The translations under genes and the position numbers were made by a program. From contig JBNKCX010000029.1 in the NCBI GenBank assembly GCA_050287965.1, forward strand, positions 1 to 64,000: DNA of 64,000 nt, written 5' to 3'. Of the stretch, positions 48,874 through 58,374 are shown piece after piece. Positions within the stretch are counted from its first letter, which is position 1, and every line of letters begins with the position of its first letter. The notes beneath the pieces are model-generated. The model made no database searches and was not told where the DNA came from. It saw nothing but the letters and a program-made list of their open reading frames with translations. Source of the stretch: CBFDBF01 sp050287965. GTDB lineage: Bacteria > Pseudomonadota > Gammaproteobacteria > Chromatiales > Chromatiaceae.

Positions 48874-50182
48874 AGGAAAAACGCTTACCGGCTTATTGCT
48901 GCTGACCCTGCTGCTCGCGGCGCCAGGTGTCCTGGCTGGACCGAAGATCGACTCCTGGCGTACGGCGAACGGGGCGCGGGTGCTGTTTGTCGCGGCCCCG
49001 GATCTGCCGATGGTGGATATTCGGGTGATTTTCGATGCCGGCAGTGCCAGGGATGGAGCGACACCGGGTGTTTCCCGGTTGACCAACGGTCTTCTGACCG
49101 AAGGGGCGGGTGAATGGGATGCAACCGAGATCGCCGAGAGACTGGAATCGGTGGGTGCGGAACTGGACAGCGGGGCCTTGCGTGACATGACTTGGGTTTC
49201 GGTGCGCACCCTCTCTGAAAAGGAGGCCCTAGAGGTTAGTGTGGATACGGTGGCGACCATAATCGGCAAGCCGAGTTTCGCCACGGATGCGTTGGAGCGC
49301 AACCGGCAGATGATGTTGGCGGGCCTGCTCAGGTTGGAGCAGTCTCCCGGCGAGGTGGCGAGGCGACGCTTCTTTCAGGAGGTGTTCCGGGAACATCCTT
49401 ACGCTATCCATAGCGGCGGCACCAAAGAGTCGATCGCGGCTCTTTCCCGGGACGACGTGGGCGCCTTTCACCGCAGGTTCTACGTGGCTGCCAACGCCGT
49501 GGTCGCCCTGGTCGGTGATCTGACCCGGGAGCAGGCGGAGAAACTGGCGGACCGTCTGACCGCGCAACTTCAGGTCGGGGAACACGCGCCGGAACTGCCG
49601 CAAGTGAGTATGCTGAACAGCGCCGAGGAGGTACGTATTCCGTTCCCCTCCAGCCAGTCTCATATCTTGCTGGGGCAGCCGGGGATGCAACGGGGGGATC
49701 CGGACTATTTTCCGTTGTACCTGGGCAATCATATCCTGGGCGGCAACGGGCTGGTCTCAATATTGGCGGAAGAGGTCCGGGAAAAGCGGGGTCTTTCCTA
49801 CAGCGTCTACAGCTATTTCGCTCCCATGCGGACGCAGGGACCGTTTGTAATCGGTGCCCAGACACAGAACGCGAAAGTGGCGGAGACGCTGACGGTTCTG
49901 CGGACGACCCTGACCCGGTTTATGGATCAGGGGCCGAGTGCGCAGGAGTTGGAAGCCGCAAAGAAGAACATCACCGGGGGGTTCCCCCTGAATATCGCCA
50001 GTAACGGTAAGATCGTGGAATATCTGGGTATGATCGGTTTCTATGAACTGCCCCTCGACTATCTCGATACCTTTGTCGACAACGTGAATCGGGTTACCGC
50101 TGACCAGATCAAGGAGGCCTTTCGTCGTCGCGTGCAACCGGATCGACTGGTGACCGTCATCGTGGGCGGCGAAGCTGATTGA
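48863..50182 (+). CDS. M16-family peptidase, non-catalytic partner
   Basis: A 439-residue exported M16 homologue with a signal peptide (about 1-24). At the zinc-site position it reads RLTNGLLTEGAGEW, so HxxEH is lost and it should be inactive. It has the glycine-rich closing region (FPSSQSHILLGQPGM) and LAEEVREKRGLSYSVYS of partner subunits. The 11-base overlap with the catalytic gene implies translational coupling and 1:1 assembly. Confidence 0.92.
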   Translation: MANRGKTLTGLLLLTLLLAAPGVLAGPKIDSWRTANGARVLFVAAPDLPMVDIRVIFDAGSARDGATPGVSRLTNGLLTEGAGEWDATEIAERLESVGAELDSGALRDMTWVSVRTLSEKEALEVSVDTVATIIGKPSFATDALERNRQMMLAGLLRLEQSPGEVARRRFFQEVFREHPYAIHSGGTKESIAALSRDDVGAFHRRFYVAANAVVALVGDLTREQAEKLADRLTAQLQVGEHAPELPQVSMLNSAEEVRIPFPSSQSHILLGQPGMQRGDPDYFPLYLGNHILGGNGLVSILAEEVREKRGLSYSVYSYFAPMRTQGPFVIGAQTQNAKVAETLTVLRTTLTRFMDQGPSAQELEAAKKNITGGFPLNIASNGKIVEYLGMIGFYELPLDYLDTFVDNVNRVTADQIKEAFRRRVQPDRLVTVIVGGEAD

Positions 50183-50366
50183 CGGACACAGTATTTGTTC
50201 AGTCCGCAGAGGAACGCGAAGTATTTACTGAACCATTTGTCCCGCCGAGCTGTGATATGTTCAGAAGCAAGGAACTATTTAAGGGTTCAATAAATATTAT
50301 TTGCGTTTACAGCCGTTCATTTGCGGATAATTTCGTTTGGAGTGTATGCAAAGGGCACGAAGCCGA

Positions 50367-50936
50367 ATGAGTAAGGGACAAAAACCGGCCAACCAGGTAC
50401 GCATTATCGGCGGTACCCACCGGGGTCGGAAACTACCGGTACCGGATCTGCCGGGGCTTCGTCCCACCGGGGACCGGATCCGGGAAACGTTGTTTAACTG
50501 GCTGCAGACAAGGCTGCCGGGCGCGGCTTGTCTCGATCTCTTTGCCGGTAGCGGGGCATTGGGTCTGGAGGCTGCTTCCCGGGGCGCCGGACGGGTGGTC
50601 CTGTTGGAACGGGCCAAGGTGGCGGTGCGGCAACTGCAGGCAAATGTCGAGGTGCTTGGAGAGCATCTGGTTCAAGTCCTGGAGGTGGACGCGGTTTCCT
50701 GGTTACAGAAACCGGGAGAACCGTTTGACATTGTTTTTCTTGATCCGCCGTTCGCGGAGGATCTGCTCGGGACCTGCTGCGAGCTGCTGCAGCGGAACGG
50801 CTGGCTGAAACCCGGGGCTCTGGTATATATCGAGACGGAGGCAGGCCGAGGACTTCCGGTTCTGCCAGAGGGCTGGCAGGTCCTGCGGGATAAAAAAGCG
50901 GGGCAGGTGGCCTATTATCTGGTCAGTTCCTGTTGA
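50367..50936 (+). CDS. rsmD: 16S rRNA (guanine-966-N2)-methyltransferase RsmD
   Basis: Methylates G966 of 16S rRNA. The 189-residue protein has RIIGGTHRGRKL, PTGDRIRETLFNWL, the SAM motif LDLFAGSGALGLEAASRG (about 56-73) and catalytic FLDPPF. ATG 50367 is chosen; the frame is open to 50337. It precedes coaD as in many gammaproteobacteria, with an AT-rich leader (about 50276-50345). Confidence 0.95.
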   Translation: MSKGQKPANQVRIIGGTHRGRKLPVPDLPGLRPTGDRIRETLFNWLQTRLPGAACLDLFAGSGALGLEAASRGAGRVVLLERAKVAVRQLQANVEVLGEHLVQVLEVDAVSWLQKPGEPFDIVFLDPPFAEDLLGTCCELLQRNGWLKPGALVYIETEAGRGLPVLPEGWQVLRDKKAGQVAYYLVSSC

Positions 50937-50984
50937 CGAATCCAGGCGGCGGTCGAAATTCCCCTCTATCCTGATTATTGTCAT

Positions 50985-51012
50985 TTGACATCTCAGATTC
51001 TGATAATATTAT
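50985..51012 (+). promoter_or_regulatory. Sigma-70 promoter of coaD
   Basis: Consensus TTGACA (50985-50990), 16 bases, TATTAT (51007-51012). The inferred start is about 18 bases before ATG 51037. Confidence 0.75.
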
Positions 51013-51036
51013 CTTTTCATCCGGTAGACAGAGCAC

Positions 51037-51513
51037 ATGAAGACAGCGGTTTACCCCGGTACCTTTGACCCGATCACTAATGGTCACAGCGATATCATCG
51101 CACGGGCCGCGCGTCTTTTTGACAAGGTGGTGGTGGCCATTGCGGCAAATCCCGGTAAACAGCCGGTATTCAGGCTGGATGAACGTGTTAAACTTGCGCA
51201 GAATGCGCTGTCGGGCGTGCAGAATGTTGAGGTCCGGGAGTTTGATACCCTGCTGGTTGATTTCGCCAGGGAGTGCGGTGCCGCCGTTATATTAAGGGGC
51301 CTGCGGGCGGTATCGGATTTTGAATATGAGTTTCAGCTGGCCGGAATGAACCGGCGGCTGGCGCCGGACGTGGAGACAATGTTCCTCACGCCGGCGGAGA
51401 AGTTTTCTTACATCTCGTCGAGCCTGGTGCGGGAGATTGCCGCGTTGGGTGGGGATGTCAAGGATTTTGTCCATCCGGCGGTGGCGGCCGCATTGGCTGA
51501 TAAGGTTCGCTGA
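51037..51513 (+). CDS. coaD: Phosphopantetheine adenylyltransferase CoaD
   Basis: The penultimate step of coenzyme A synthesis. The 158-residue nucleotidyltransferase has YPGTFDPITNGH (about 6-17, the HxGH-type site being TNGH) and YISSSLVREIAALGGD (about 125-140). It has its own promoter, 100 bases after rsmD. Confidence 0.97.
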   Translation: MKTAVYPGTFDPITNGHSDIIARAARLFDKVVVAIAANPGKQPVFRLDERVKLAQNALSGVQNVEVREFDTLLVDFARECGAAVILRGLRAVSDFEYEFQLAGMNRRLAPDVETMFLTPAEKFSYISSSLVREIAALGGDVKDFVHPAVAAALADKVR

Positions 51514-51565
51514 CGGCTGGGAGTTAGAAATCGGGGCGGTTGGCCCAAAATTCAGGAGTTTAAAT

Positions 51566-51811
51566 ATGGCTTTAATTATTAATGACGAGTGCATCAATTG
51601 TGATGTGTGTGTGCCTGAGTGTCCTAACGACGCGATCAGCGAGGGCGATGAGATTTATGTGATCGACCCCGATCGTTGCACTGAGTGTGTGGGCCATTTC
51701 GACGAACCGCAGTGTGTCGAGGTTTGTCCGGTGGACTGCATCGTGAAAGATCCCGATCACGAAGAGAGCAACGAGGAGCTGATGGCCAAGTACGAGCGCC
51801 TATCCTCCTGA
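51566..51811 (+). CDS. yfhL: 2[4Fe-4S] ferredoxin (YfhL/Allochromatium type)
   Basis: An 81-residue electron carrier with two clusters, CINCDVCVPECP (Cys near 9, 12, 15 and 19) and CTECVGHFDEPQCVEVCP. The latter has the insertion between cysteines seen in Alvin-type ferredoxins of gammaproteobacteria. The acidic C-terminal tail (about 65-81) also fits. It is preceded by coaD in many genomes. The start is ATG 51566 behind AGGAG, and a terminator follows. Confidence 0.95.
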   Translation: MALIINDECINCDVCVPECPNDAISEGDEIYVIDPDRCTECVGHFDEPQCVEVCPVDCIVKDPDHEESNEELMAKYERLSS

Positions 51812-51843
51812 TTGTGACCGATCTTCGTCGATTCGTATCCTAC

Positions 51844-51864
51844 AAGGCCCCGTTTCGGGGCCTT
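51844..51864 (+). terminator. Rho-independent terminator after the ferredoxin gene
   Basis: AAGGCCCCG (51844-51852) and CGGGGCCTT (51856-51864) pair across TTT. It is followed by GTTCATTT, a modest T-run. Confidence 0.8.
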
Positions 51865-51932
51865 GTTCATTTCCGGGTTCGTTTTTTTTCGGGGGCGCTT
51901 CGGTGCTTTGAGCTCTGCAGCGGGACAGGCGC

Positions 51933-52727
51933 GTGGAGTTTGAACTGAATATCTGGCGAACGGCGGCCTTCCTTATCCTGGTCGGCCTCGGAAGCTTTAC
52001 GCAGGCGTTTAGCGGGTTCGCGCTGGGGCTGGTGGTTATGGGGGCGGTAACCGCTTTTGATATCGCCCCAATTCCTTTTACTGCCGGGGTTATCAGCCTG
52101 GTGGTTGTCATCAACGCAACCACGGCGTTGTACGGTCACCTGGAAGAGATAGAAAAGCGCAGCCTGGCACCGTTACTTTCAGGCCTGGTTCCCGGTGTGG
52201 CGGTGGGATTTTTCCTGCTCTCTTATCTGGATGCCAATCTTCCTCTGCTGCTGCGGCTGCTCCTGGGGGTGTTTATCCTGGCGGCCAGTGTGAGCATGGT
52301 ATTCAAACCCGACCCCCGGTTGCGAGCGAGTGGGACCCTTACCCATCTGGCGGTCGGTTTCGGGGGCGGTGTTTTCGGTGGACTGTTTAACACCAGCGGG
52401 CCGCCGATCATCTATCTGCTCTATCGCCAACCGCTGGGCATACCGGCGATTCGGGCTACGCTGCTGTCAATCTTCTGGATAGCGGCGGCCTGGCGTACCA
52501 CCCTGCTTACCCTGGAAGACGGCTACAGTGTGAATATGCTGATTCTTGCTCTGCTATGTCTTCCGATAACCGTGCTTACCGCGCAACTGGGCCGGCGGCT
52601 GGCCAACCGGTTGCCGCTGCGCTTGATGCGGCGATTCGCTTTTCTGCTTCTTGCCGTCCTCGGCGGCGTATTGGTCCTGCCGGCACTGGGCGCCGTGAAT
52701 AGATCAGGTTTGTTTGGCGTTTTCTGA
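51933..52727 (+). CDS. TauE/SafE-family sulfite or sulfonate exporter
   Basis: A 264-residue membrane protein with about eight helices of the DUF81/TauE-SafE family. It shows two related halves, each with a Pro- or Gly-rich turn: GLGSFTQAFSGFALGLVVMG near the start and GFGGGVFGGLFNTSGPPIIYL in the middle. The family exports sulfite, sulfoacetate or other anions. With sox in the genome, sulfite export is plausible but unproven. The start is GTG 51933. Confidence 0.85.
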   Translation: MEFELNIWRTAAFLILVGLGSFTQAFSGFALGLVVMGAVTAFDIAPIPFTAGVISLVVVINATTALYGHLEEIEKRSLAPLLSGLVPGVAVGFFLLSYLDANLPLLLRLLLGVFILAASVSMVFKPDPRLRASGTLTHLAVGFGGGVFGGLFNTSGPPIIYLLYRQPLGIPAIRATLLSIFWIAAAWRTTLLTLEDGYSVNMLILALLCLPITVLTAQLGRRLANRLPLRLMRRFAFLLLAVLGGVLVLPALGAVNRSGLFGVF

Positions 52728-52869
52728 TCCCTGGGTTGCGGTGTGCTTGACACCCCCCTGGGATCGGACCTAGCCTTTTCCAAAGGCGGGCCCCTGCCGG
52801 GAACGAAGTTAACAGCCGGAAGTCTTTACTTATTGGTTGATTCTTTAGGCACTTTCTCGGAGTGGTTTT

Positions 52870-53313
52870 ATGAGCAATACAGCTGGCGTAAGGACGATCA
52901 CCTCTTTAATGTTGGTCGTGGTGTTTCTTCCGGGCGTGGGTCAGGCGGGCGGGAGCTGCGTGGTGGCCAAGAAACTGGGTGACTCCCTCGCTGTGGAGTG
53001 GGTTACCGGCGCCGAGGAAACAGCTCTAAGCGCCACGGAAAAGGCAAAGGAAAAGCTTCGGGAGCAGGGTCACCAGGGCCGTTATATCGATGTCCACCCG
53101 CAGGCCCTGACCGAACTTGCCCACGCCTACGTCGTCATCATCAAAAGCCGTTATCAGACGGTACGGGGCAGGATGAGAACCAGCTACGGTTGCGCTTTCG
53201 ATTCCGAATCATTTCAGACGGCGGAAGTTCTGGCGGTTCGAAATCTGCAGACCTATTCCTGGGGGTGGAAACCGGAAAACGGTTATGAGGTTGTTGCTCA
53301 GTTCCAATACTGA
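52870..53313 (+). CDS. Secreted protein of unknown function
   Basis: A 147-residue protein with a signal peptide (about 1-26, ending GVGQA). A mature alpha/beta domain follows with GSCVVAKKLGDSLAVEWVTG, a helical ATEKAKEKLREQGHQ, RYIDVHPQALTELAHAYVVI and a late YGCAFDSESFQTAEVLA. Two cysteines could form one disulfide. The fold recalls DUF4189-like or small periplasmic stress proteins, but no assignment is made. It lies 45 bases before glgP. Confidence 0.65.
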   Translation: MSNTAGVRTITSLMLVVVFLPGVGQAGGSCVVAKKLGDSLAVEWVTGAEETALSATEKAKEKLREQGHQGRYIDVHPQALTELAHAYVVIIKSRYQTVRGRMRTSYGCAFDSESFQTAEVLAVRNLQTYSWGWKPENGYEVVAQFQY

Positions 53314-53358
53314 CGGCAGTGGTTTCGGGTCTGTTTCCGGGTCAATGGAGGGGGTTTA

Positions 53359-55827
53359 ATGTATTTCAATATCAATAAGGATGGCGAAGATCTTCATCTG
53401 GGGATAGATACCGATTCGATTCGCGATTCCATTGTGCAGCACCTGACCTACTCCCTTACCAAGACCAAGGATACGGCCACGGATCGCGACTGGTACAAAA
53501 GCCTGGTATTGACCATACGGGACCGGCTGGTGGAGCGGTTTATGGCGTCGACCCGCAGCTATTATGAGAATGACGTTAAACGGGTCTATTACCTCTCCCT
53601 CGAGTTTTTGATCGGCCGCAGTCTGACCGCAAGCATTCTCAGTCTGGGCGTAGATAAAGAGGTTCGGGAGGCGCTGTCGCAGTTGGGTCTCGATTACGAG
53701 GAACTTTACGGCCTGGAAGACGAAGCGGCGCTGGGTAATGGGGGGCTGGGCCGATTGGCGGCCTGTCTGCTGGATTCCCTGGCCTCCCTCGGGCTGCCGG
53801 GCTATGGGTACGGGATCCGCTATGAATACGGAATGTTCAACCAGCGCATCGAAGGGGGTGTGCAGGTGGAGCATCCCGAGAACTGGTTGCGTTACGGAAA
53901 CCCCTGGGAGTTTCCTCGCTCGGAAGTGATCTATCCGGTCTACTACGGGGGGAGGGTTCTGGGATACAGCGACGAGGCCGGTGACCGGCAATGTTCCTGG
54001 CTTCCCGGCGGGCAGGTCATGGCAATGGCCCATGATATGCCGGTGCCCGGTTTCCGCAACGGCACGGTGAATAACCTGCGGCTGTGGGCGGCGAAATCGA
54101 CGCGTGAATTCGAACTGCAGGATTTCCAGGTCGGGGATTACATCGGTGCTGTCGAGCATAAGACCGAGTCGGAGAACCTGTCCAAGGTCCTATATCCCAG
54201 TGACGAAACCGGCCTTGGAAGGGAGTTGCGCCTGAAGCAGGAGTATTTCTTTGTCAGTGCTTCCCTGCAGGATATTCTGCGCCGCTATCTTGATTGTCAC
54301 GATGATCTGACGGCGTTGCCGCAAAAGGTCGTCATTCAACTTAATGACACCCATCCCGCCCTGGCAATCGCCGAGCTGATGCGGTTGCTGGTGGATCGAC
54401 ATCACTTGCCATGGGATAGCGCATGGAATATCACCCGTGCAACCTTCGCCTATACCAACCACACCCTGCTTCCGGAGGCCTTGGAGACCTGGCCCGTAGA
54501 GATGTTTGAGCGTCTGTTGCCGCGTCATCTGCAGATAATCTTCGAAATCAACCTGCGTTTTCTGAAGGAGGTTGCGAGCCATTTTCCGGGAGATTCCCGG
54601 CGCTTGCGTCAAATGTCGTTGATCGACGAATCAGGAGAGCGCCGTGTGCGCATGGCGCACCTGGCCATCGTCGGCAGTCACCGCGTCAACGGTGTTTCAA
54701 AACTTCATTCAAGGTTGTTGAAAGAGCAGTTGTTCAAGGATTTTTACACGCTATATCCGGAACGGTTCCTGAATATCACCAACGGTATCACTCCGCGGCG
54801 CTGGTTGTGTCAGGCGAATCCGGGTCTCAGTGAACTCATAGACGAATATATCGGGCCGCAGTGGCGGGTGGATCTTTCGGCACTGCGCCGGCTGGAGCCG
54901 CTGGCTGAAGATCCGGCCTTTCGCGCCCGCTTCCGGGAAGTGAAAAAAAAGAACAAGGAGTGGCTGGCCCAGATTATTGAGTGGCGCACCAGAATACAGG
55001 TGAATCCGGTCTCCCTTTTCGATGTTCAGGTCAAACGGATACATGAATATAAGCGCCAGCACCTCTGCCTGTTGCATGCCATTGTCCTGTATAACCGGAT
55101 TCTCAGCGCCGAGGGAAGGTGGGACGGGGTGCCGCGTACCATCATATTCGGTGGCAAGGCGGCGCCCAGTTATCAGATGGCGAAGGGGCTGATCCGCTTG
55201 ATTCACGACGTGTCTGCCGTGATAAATAATGATGCGCGGGCGGCGGAATTTCTCAAGGTGGTATTTATCCCGAACTACGATGTCAGCACCGCGGCGACGG
55301 TCATACCCGCGGCCGAGCTGTCGGAGCAGATATCCACTGCAGGTATGGAGGCCTCGGGAACGGGGAACATGAAACTGGCGTTAAACGGCGCGTTGACCAT
55401 CGGAACGCTGGATGGGGCCAATATCGAGATTCGTGAAGAGGTCGGGGCGGAGAACTTCTTCCTGTTCGGTCTGCGCATAGAAGAGGTGCGGGCTCTGCGC
55501 GAACAGGGTTACGATCCGGCACGCTTTCGTGATCCCGAAAGTGAACTGAGCCATGCCCTGGATCAGATCGGAAGCGGCTTCTTCTCCTCGGGGGATGTGG
55601 GCCGGCACCACGCACTATATGATCATCTGGTTCACTATGATCCTTATCTGGCGCTGGCGGACTTTGAAGACTACCTGCGTTGCCAGGGGGAGGTTGAGGC
55701 CATTTACAAGGATCCGGAAGAGTGGACACGCCGTGCCGTCCTTAACGTGGCCAGGATGGGGCGGTTTTCCAGCGATCGCACGGTGCAGGACTATGTCAAT
55801 GAGGTTTGGCATATAAAATCCGTTTGA
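53359..55827 (+). CDS. glgP: Glycogen phosphorylase
   Basis: Releases glucose-1-phosphate from glycogen. The 822-residue protein matches family length, with YYLSLEFLIGRSL, ALGNGGLGRLAACLLDS, VKRIHEYKRQ, the PLP-lysine stretch EASGTGNMKLALNGALTIGT (about 664-683) and DGANIEI. A ribosome site GGAGGGGG precedes the start. No glycogen-synthesis gene is nearby. Confidence 0.97.
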   Translation: MYFNINKDGEDLHLGIDTDSIRDSIVQHLTYSLTKTKDTATDRDWYKSLVLTIRDRLVERFMASTRSYYENDVKRVYYLSLEFLIGRSLTASILSLGVDKEVREALSQLGLDYEELYGLEDEAALGNGGLGRLAACLLDSLASLGLPGYGYGIRYEYGMFNQRIEGGVQVEHPENWLRYGNPWEFPRSEVIYPVYYGGRVLGYSDEAGDRQCSWLPGGQVMAMAHDMPVPGFRNGTVNNLRLWAAKSTREFELQDFQVGDYIGAVEHKTESENLSKVLYPSDETGLGRELRLKQEYFFVSASLQDILRRYLDCHDDLTALPQKVVIQLNDTHPALAIAELMRLLVDRHHLPWDSAWNITRATFAYTNHTLLPEALETWPVEMFERLLPRHLQIIFEINLRFLKEVASHFPGDSRRLRQMSLIDESGERRVRMAHLAIVGSHRVNGVSKLHSRLLKEQLFKDFYTLYPERFLNITNGITPRRWLCQANPGLSELIDEYIGPQWRVDLSALRRLEPLAEDPAFRARFREVKKKNKEWLAQIIEWRTRIQVNPVSLFDVQVKRIHEYKRQHLCLLHAIVLYNRILSAEGRWDGVPRTIIFGGKAAPSYQMAKGLIRLIHDVSAVINNDARAAEFLKVVFIPNYDVSTAATVIPAAELSEQISTAGMEASGTGNMKLALNGALTIGTLDGANIEIREEVGAENFFLFGLRIEEVRALREQGYDPARFRDPESELSHALDQIGSGFFSSGDVGRHHALYDHLVHYDPYLALADFEDYLRCQGEVEAIYKDPEEWTRRAVLNVARMGRFSSDRTVQDYVNEVWHIKSV

Positions 55828-55892
55828 GCGCGCGTTCCGAAAATCCGCCACGATGCGATCCTTCGCGCCCAAACTGACCTCGGCGGGATGCT

Positions 55893-56933
55893 TCAGGGGC
55901 TGGGGTTTGGATGGCGGGTATGAATGCTTTCGATCCCCTCCAGCACCTCTTCTGAGAGTGTCAGGTTGGCGCTGTCGATATTCTCCCGCAACTGCTCCAT
56001 GGTGGTTGCGCCTATGATGTTGCTGGTAAGGAACGGGCGGCTGTTGACGTAGGCAAGGGCCATCTGCGCCGGACTCATGCCGTGATCGCGGGCCAGGGCC
56101 ACATACTCGGCGGTTGCCGCCAGGGCCTGGGGATTGCTGTATCGATCATAATCCGGAAAGCGTCGCAACCGGTCGCGCTCCTCCGCCCGACCTTCCAGAT
56201 ATTTCCCGGAAAGAACGCCGAATCCGAGGGGAGAGTAGGCCAGCAGTCCGGTTCCTTCACGATGAGCGATCTCCGCCAGCCCTGTCTCGAACAGGCGGTT
56301 CAGCAGGCTGTACGGGTTCTGTATAGAGACCGTCCGCGGCAGATTAAACGCCTCGGCGGTCTGCAGAAATTTCATCACTCCCCAGGGTGTTTCGTTGGAA
56401 AGGCCGATGTGCCGGATCTTACCGGCGGTTACCAGGTCCTGCAGTGCTGAAAGCGTTTCCAATACGGGGGTAAAGGGGGCGTCTTGGTGGATATATCCCC
56501 GTTGTCCGAAACAGTTGGTCTTGCGTTCCGGCCAGTGAAGCTGATAGAGATCGATATAATCGGTGCGCAATCTCCGCAGGCTTTCGTCCAGGGCGCGCTG
56601 CAGGTTCTCCTTATCGAATCGGGTCTTGCCGTCACGTATATGGTCTATCCATCCCTCCCCGGGACCGGCAATCTTACTGGCCAGAATGACCTGATCGCGG
56701 TTGCCGCGAAGTTCCAGCCAACTGCCGATGATCTCTTCAGTTCGCCCATAGGTCTCGGCTCTCGGAGGGATGGCATACAACTCGGCGGTGTCGATGAAAT
56801 TGATACCCTGGTCCAGGGCGTAATCGAGTTGCTGGTGGCCTTCCTGTTCGCTGTTCTGCTCGCCCCAGGTCATGCTGCCCAGGCAGATTACGCTTACTTT
56901 CAGGCCGGTGTCGCCAAGTGATCGATATTGCAT
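55893..56933 (-). CDS. tas: Aldo/keto reductase, Tas-like
   Basis: An NADPH-dependent TIM-barrel oxidoreductase. The 346 residues equal E. coli Tas in length. The family motifs are MQYRSLGDTGLKVSVICLG, FIDTAELYAIPPRAETYGRT (Asp and Tyr of the tetrad), ILASKIAG (Lys) and LYQLHWPERKTN (His). The PPRAETYGRTE insert marks the Tas group. The physiological substrate is unknown. It converges on glgP. Confidence 0.9.
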   Translation of the reverse strand: MQYRSLGDTGLKVSVICLGSMTWGEQNSEQEGHQQLDYALDQGINFIDTAELYAIPPRAETYGRTEEIIGSWLELRGNRDQVILASKIAGPGEGWIDHIRDGKTRFDKENLQRALDESLRRLRTDYIDLYQLHWPERKTNCFGQRGYIHQDAPFTPVLETLSALQDLVTAGKIRHIGLSNETPWGVMKFLQTAEAFNLPRTVSIQNPYSLLNRLFETGLAEIAHREGTGLLAYSPLGFGVLSGKYLEGRAEERDRLRRFPDYDRYSNPQALAATAEYVALARDHGMSPAQMALAYVNSRPFLTSNIIGATTMEQLRENIDSANLTLSEEVLEGIESIHTRHPNPSP

Positions 56934-57063
56934 GAAGAATAATCCTTTAGCTGAAAAAGCGTTTTCCCCAACGCATCAACTTTTTTGTGCGGCTCTATCC
57001 GGAGCATAATGCATCGCCTTTACCGCGCCTTCAAGTTTCGCACCGGGGAGGCGGTTAAAGGGC

Positions 57064-58374
57064 TCAGATGAAATAATCAAAAAAGATAACGAACAGGAAG
57101 GTGGCCAGGATCAGGCTGGCCAGCGTGGTGGGGATGCCGTGTCTGAGCCAGGTTGTGGGAGAAATGCGCGCATCGCTGATGCCGCAGCGCTCGGACTCGG
57201 CCACCACGATCAGGTTGGCGGTTGCGCCGATATGGGTGGCATTGCCCCCGAGTCCGACTCCGAGAGCGAGCGCCCACCAAAGCGGATTGACATTTACTCC
57301 CTGGGATTCGAGACCGAGGATGATCGGGATCATGGTGACCGTAAAAGGGATATTGTCCACGATGGCGCTGAGCAGTGCGGCTGCCCACATGAGCACCACG
57401 CAGGTGAGCAGCAGTTCGTCCGGCTCTTTTGCCAGTGTTCCCAACTGTTCGCCTATCAGGTCAAGAAGGCCGGAGGCCTCGACGCCGCCGACAATCATGA
57501 AAAGGCCGCAAAAAAAGATCAATACCGACCAGTTTACCGCTCCGAACAGATCGTCCGGTTTCGGCCGCAGCAGAATCAGGGCGATGGACAGTCCGACGAA
57601 GGCGACATAGGCGGGATAGAGATGCAGCGTGTGGTGTATAAAGAAGAGCACCACAATAATCGCTAATGCGATCAGCGTGCGCCTCAGTCGCGACGGATCC
57701 TTAATCGCCTTGGCATGATCGAGCTCGAGGGATGAGAGAGACGGCAGGGCGAGTTCCTTACGGAACAGAAACAGCAGCAGGCCGACGGTGCAGAGCCAGA
57801 TCGCCACCACGGGCGGGGCCATGTGTACCAGGAACGAGGTGAAGTCGATATTTCCCGCGCTGCCGATCATGATGTTAGGAGGGTCGCCGACCAGGGTCGC
57901 GACGCCGCCCACGTTGGACATCATCGCCTCCGCGATAAGGAACGGAAAAGGATTCAGTCTCAGGATGCGGGAGATAAGTATGGTCAGCGGGGCAAACACG
58001 ATCACAGTGGTCACATTGTCCAGGATCATGCTGATCACGCTTACCGCCAGGCTCAGATAGATCAGGAGTTTCCTCGGGTCCCCTTTGGATAACTGGGCTA
58101 TGCGGACGGCGGTGTAATCGAAGGCCCCGGTGGGGTGCAGCAGCGCAACCACCATCATCATGCCGGCAAGCAGGAAAATGGTATTGGCGTCGATGGCGGT
58201 CAGGGCGGCTTCTTGGGAATAGAAGCCCATGGCCATGCCTGTCCCAATCATCACTACTGATCCCAGGATAGCCGCGGTTGTGCGGTCAATTATCTCTCTG
58301 AAGATGAGAGCGTAGGTACCGACCAGAATGACGGCGGATACCAGCATGGAGGCGTTGCTATGCATCAGTTGCAC
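57064..58374 (-). CDS. SLC13/ArsB-NhaD-type ion transporter
   Basis: A 436-residue membrane protein with about twelve helices. The ion-transporter superfamily marks are ILDNVTTVIVFAPLTI (about 118-133), GGVATLVGDPPNIMIGSAG (about 155-173) and the mirrored ALLSAIVDNIPFTVTMIP and LGVGLGGNATHIGATANLI in the second half. Members carry Na, arsenite or dicarboxylates; no arsenic gene is nearby, so NhaD-like antiport is a fair but uncertain guess. It overlaps the upstream CBS gene by 17 bases and is therefore coupled to it. Confidence 0.85.
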   Translation of the reverse strand: MQLMHSNASMLVSAVILVGTYALIFREIIDRTTAAILGSVVMIGTGMAMGFYSQEAALTAIDANTIFLLAGMMMVVALLHPTGAFDYTAVRIAQLSKGDPRKLLIYLSLAVSVISMILDNVTTVIVFAPLTILISRILRLNPFPFLIAEAMMSNVGGVATLVGDPPNIMIGSAGNIDFTSFLVHMAPPVVAIWLCTVGLLLFLFRKELALPSLSSLELDHAKAIKDPSRLRRTLIALAIIVVLFFIHHTLHLYPAYVAFVGLSIALILLRPKPDDLFGAVNWSVLIFFCGLFMIVGGVEASGLLDLIGEQLGTLAKEPDELLLTCVVLMWAAALLSAIVDNIPFTVTMIPIILGLESQGVNVNPLWWALALGVGLGGNATHIGATANLIVVAESERCGISDARISPTTWLRHGIPTTLASLILATFLFVIFFDYFI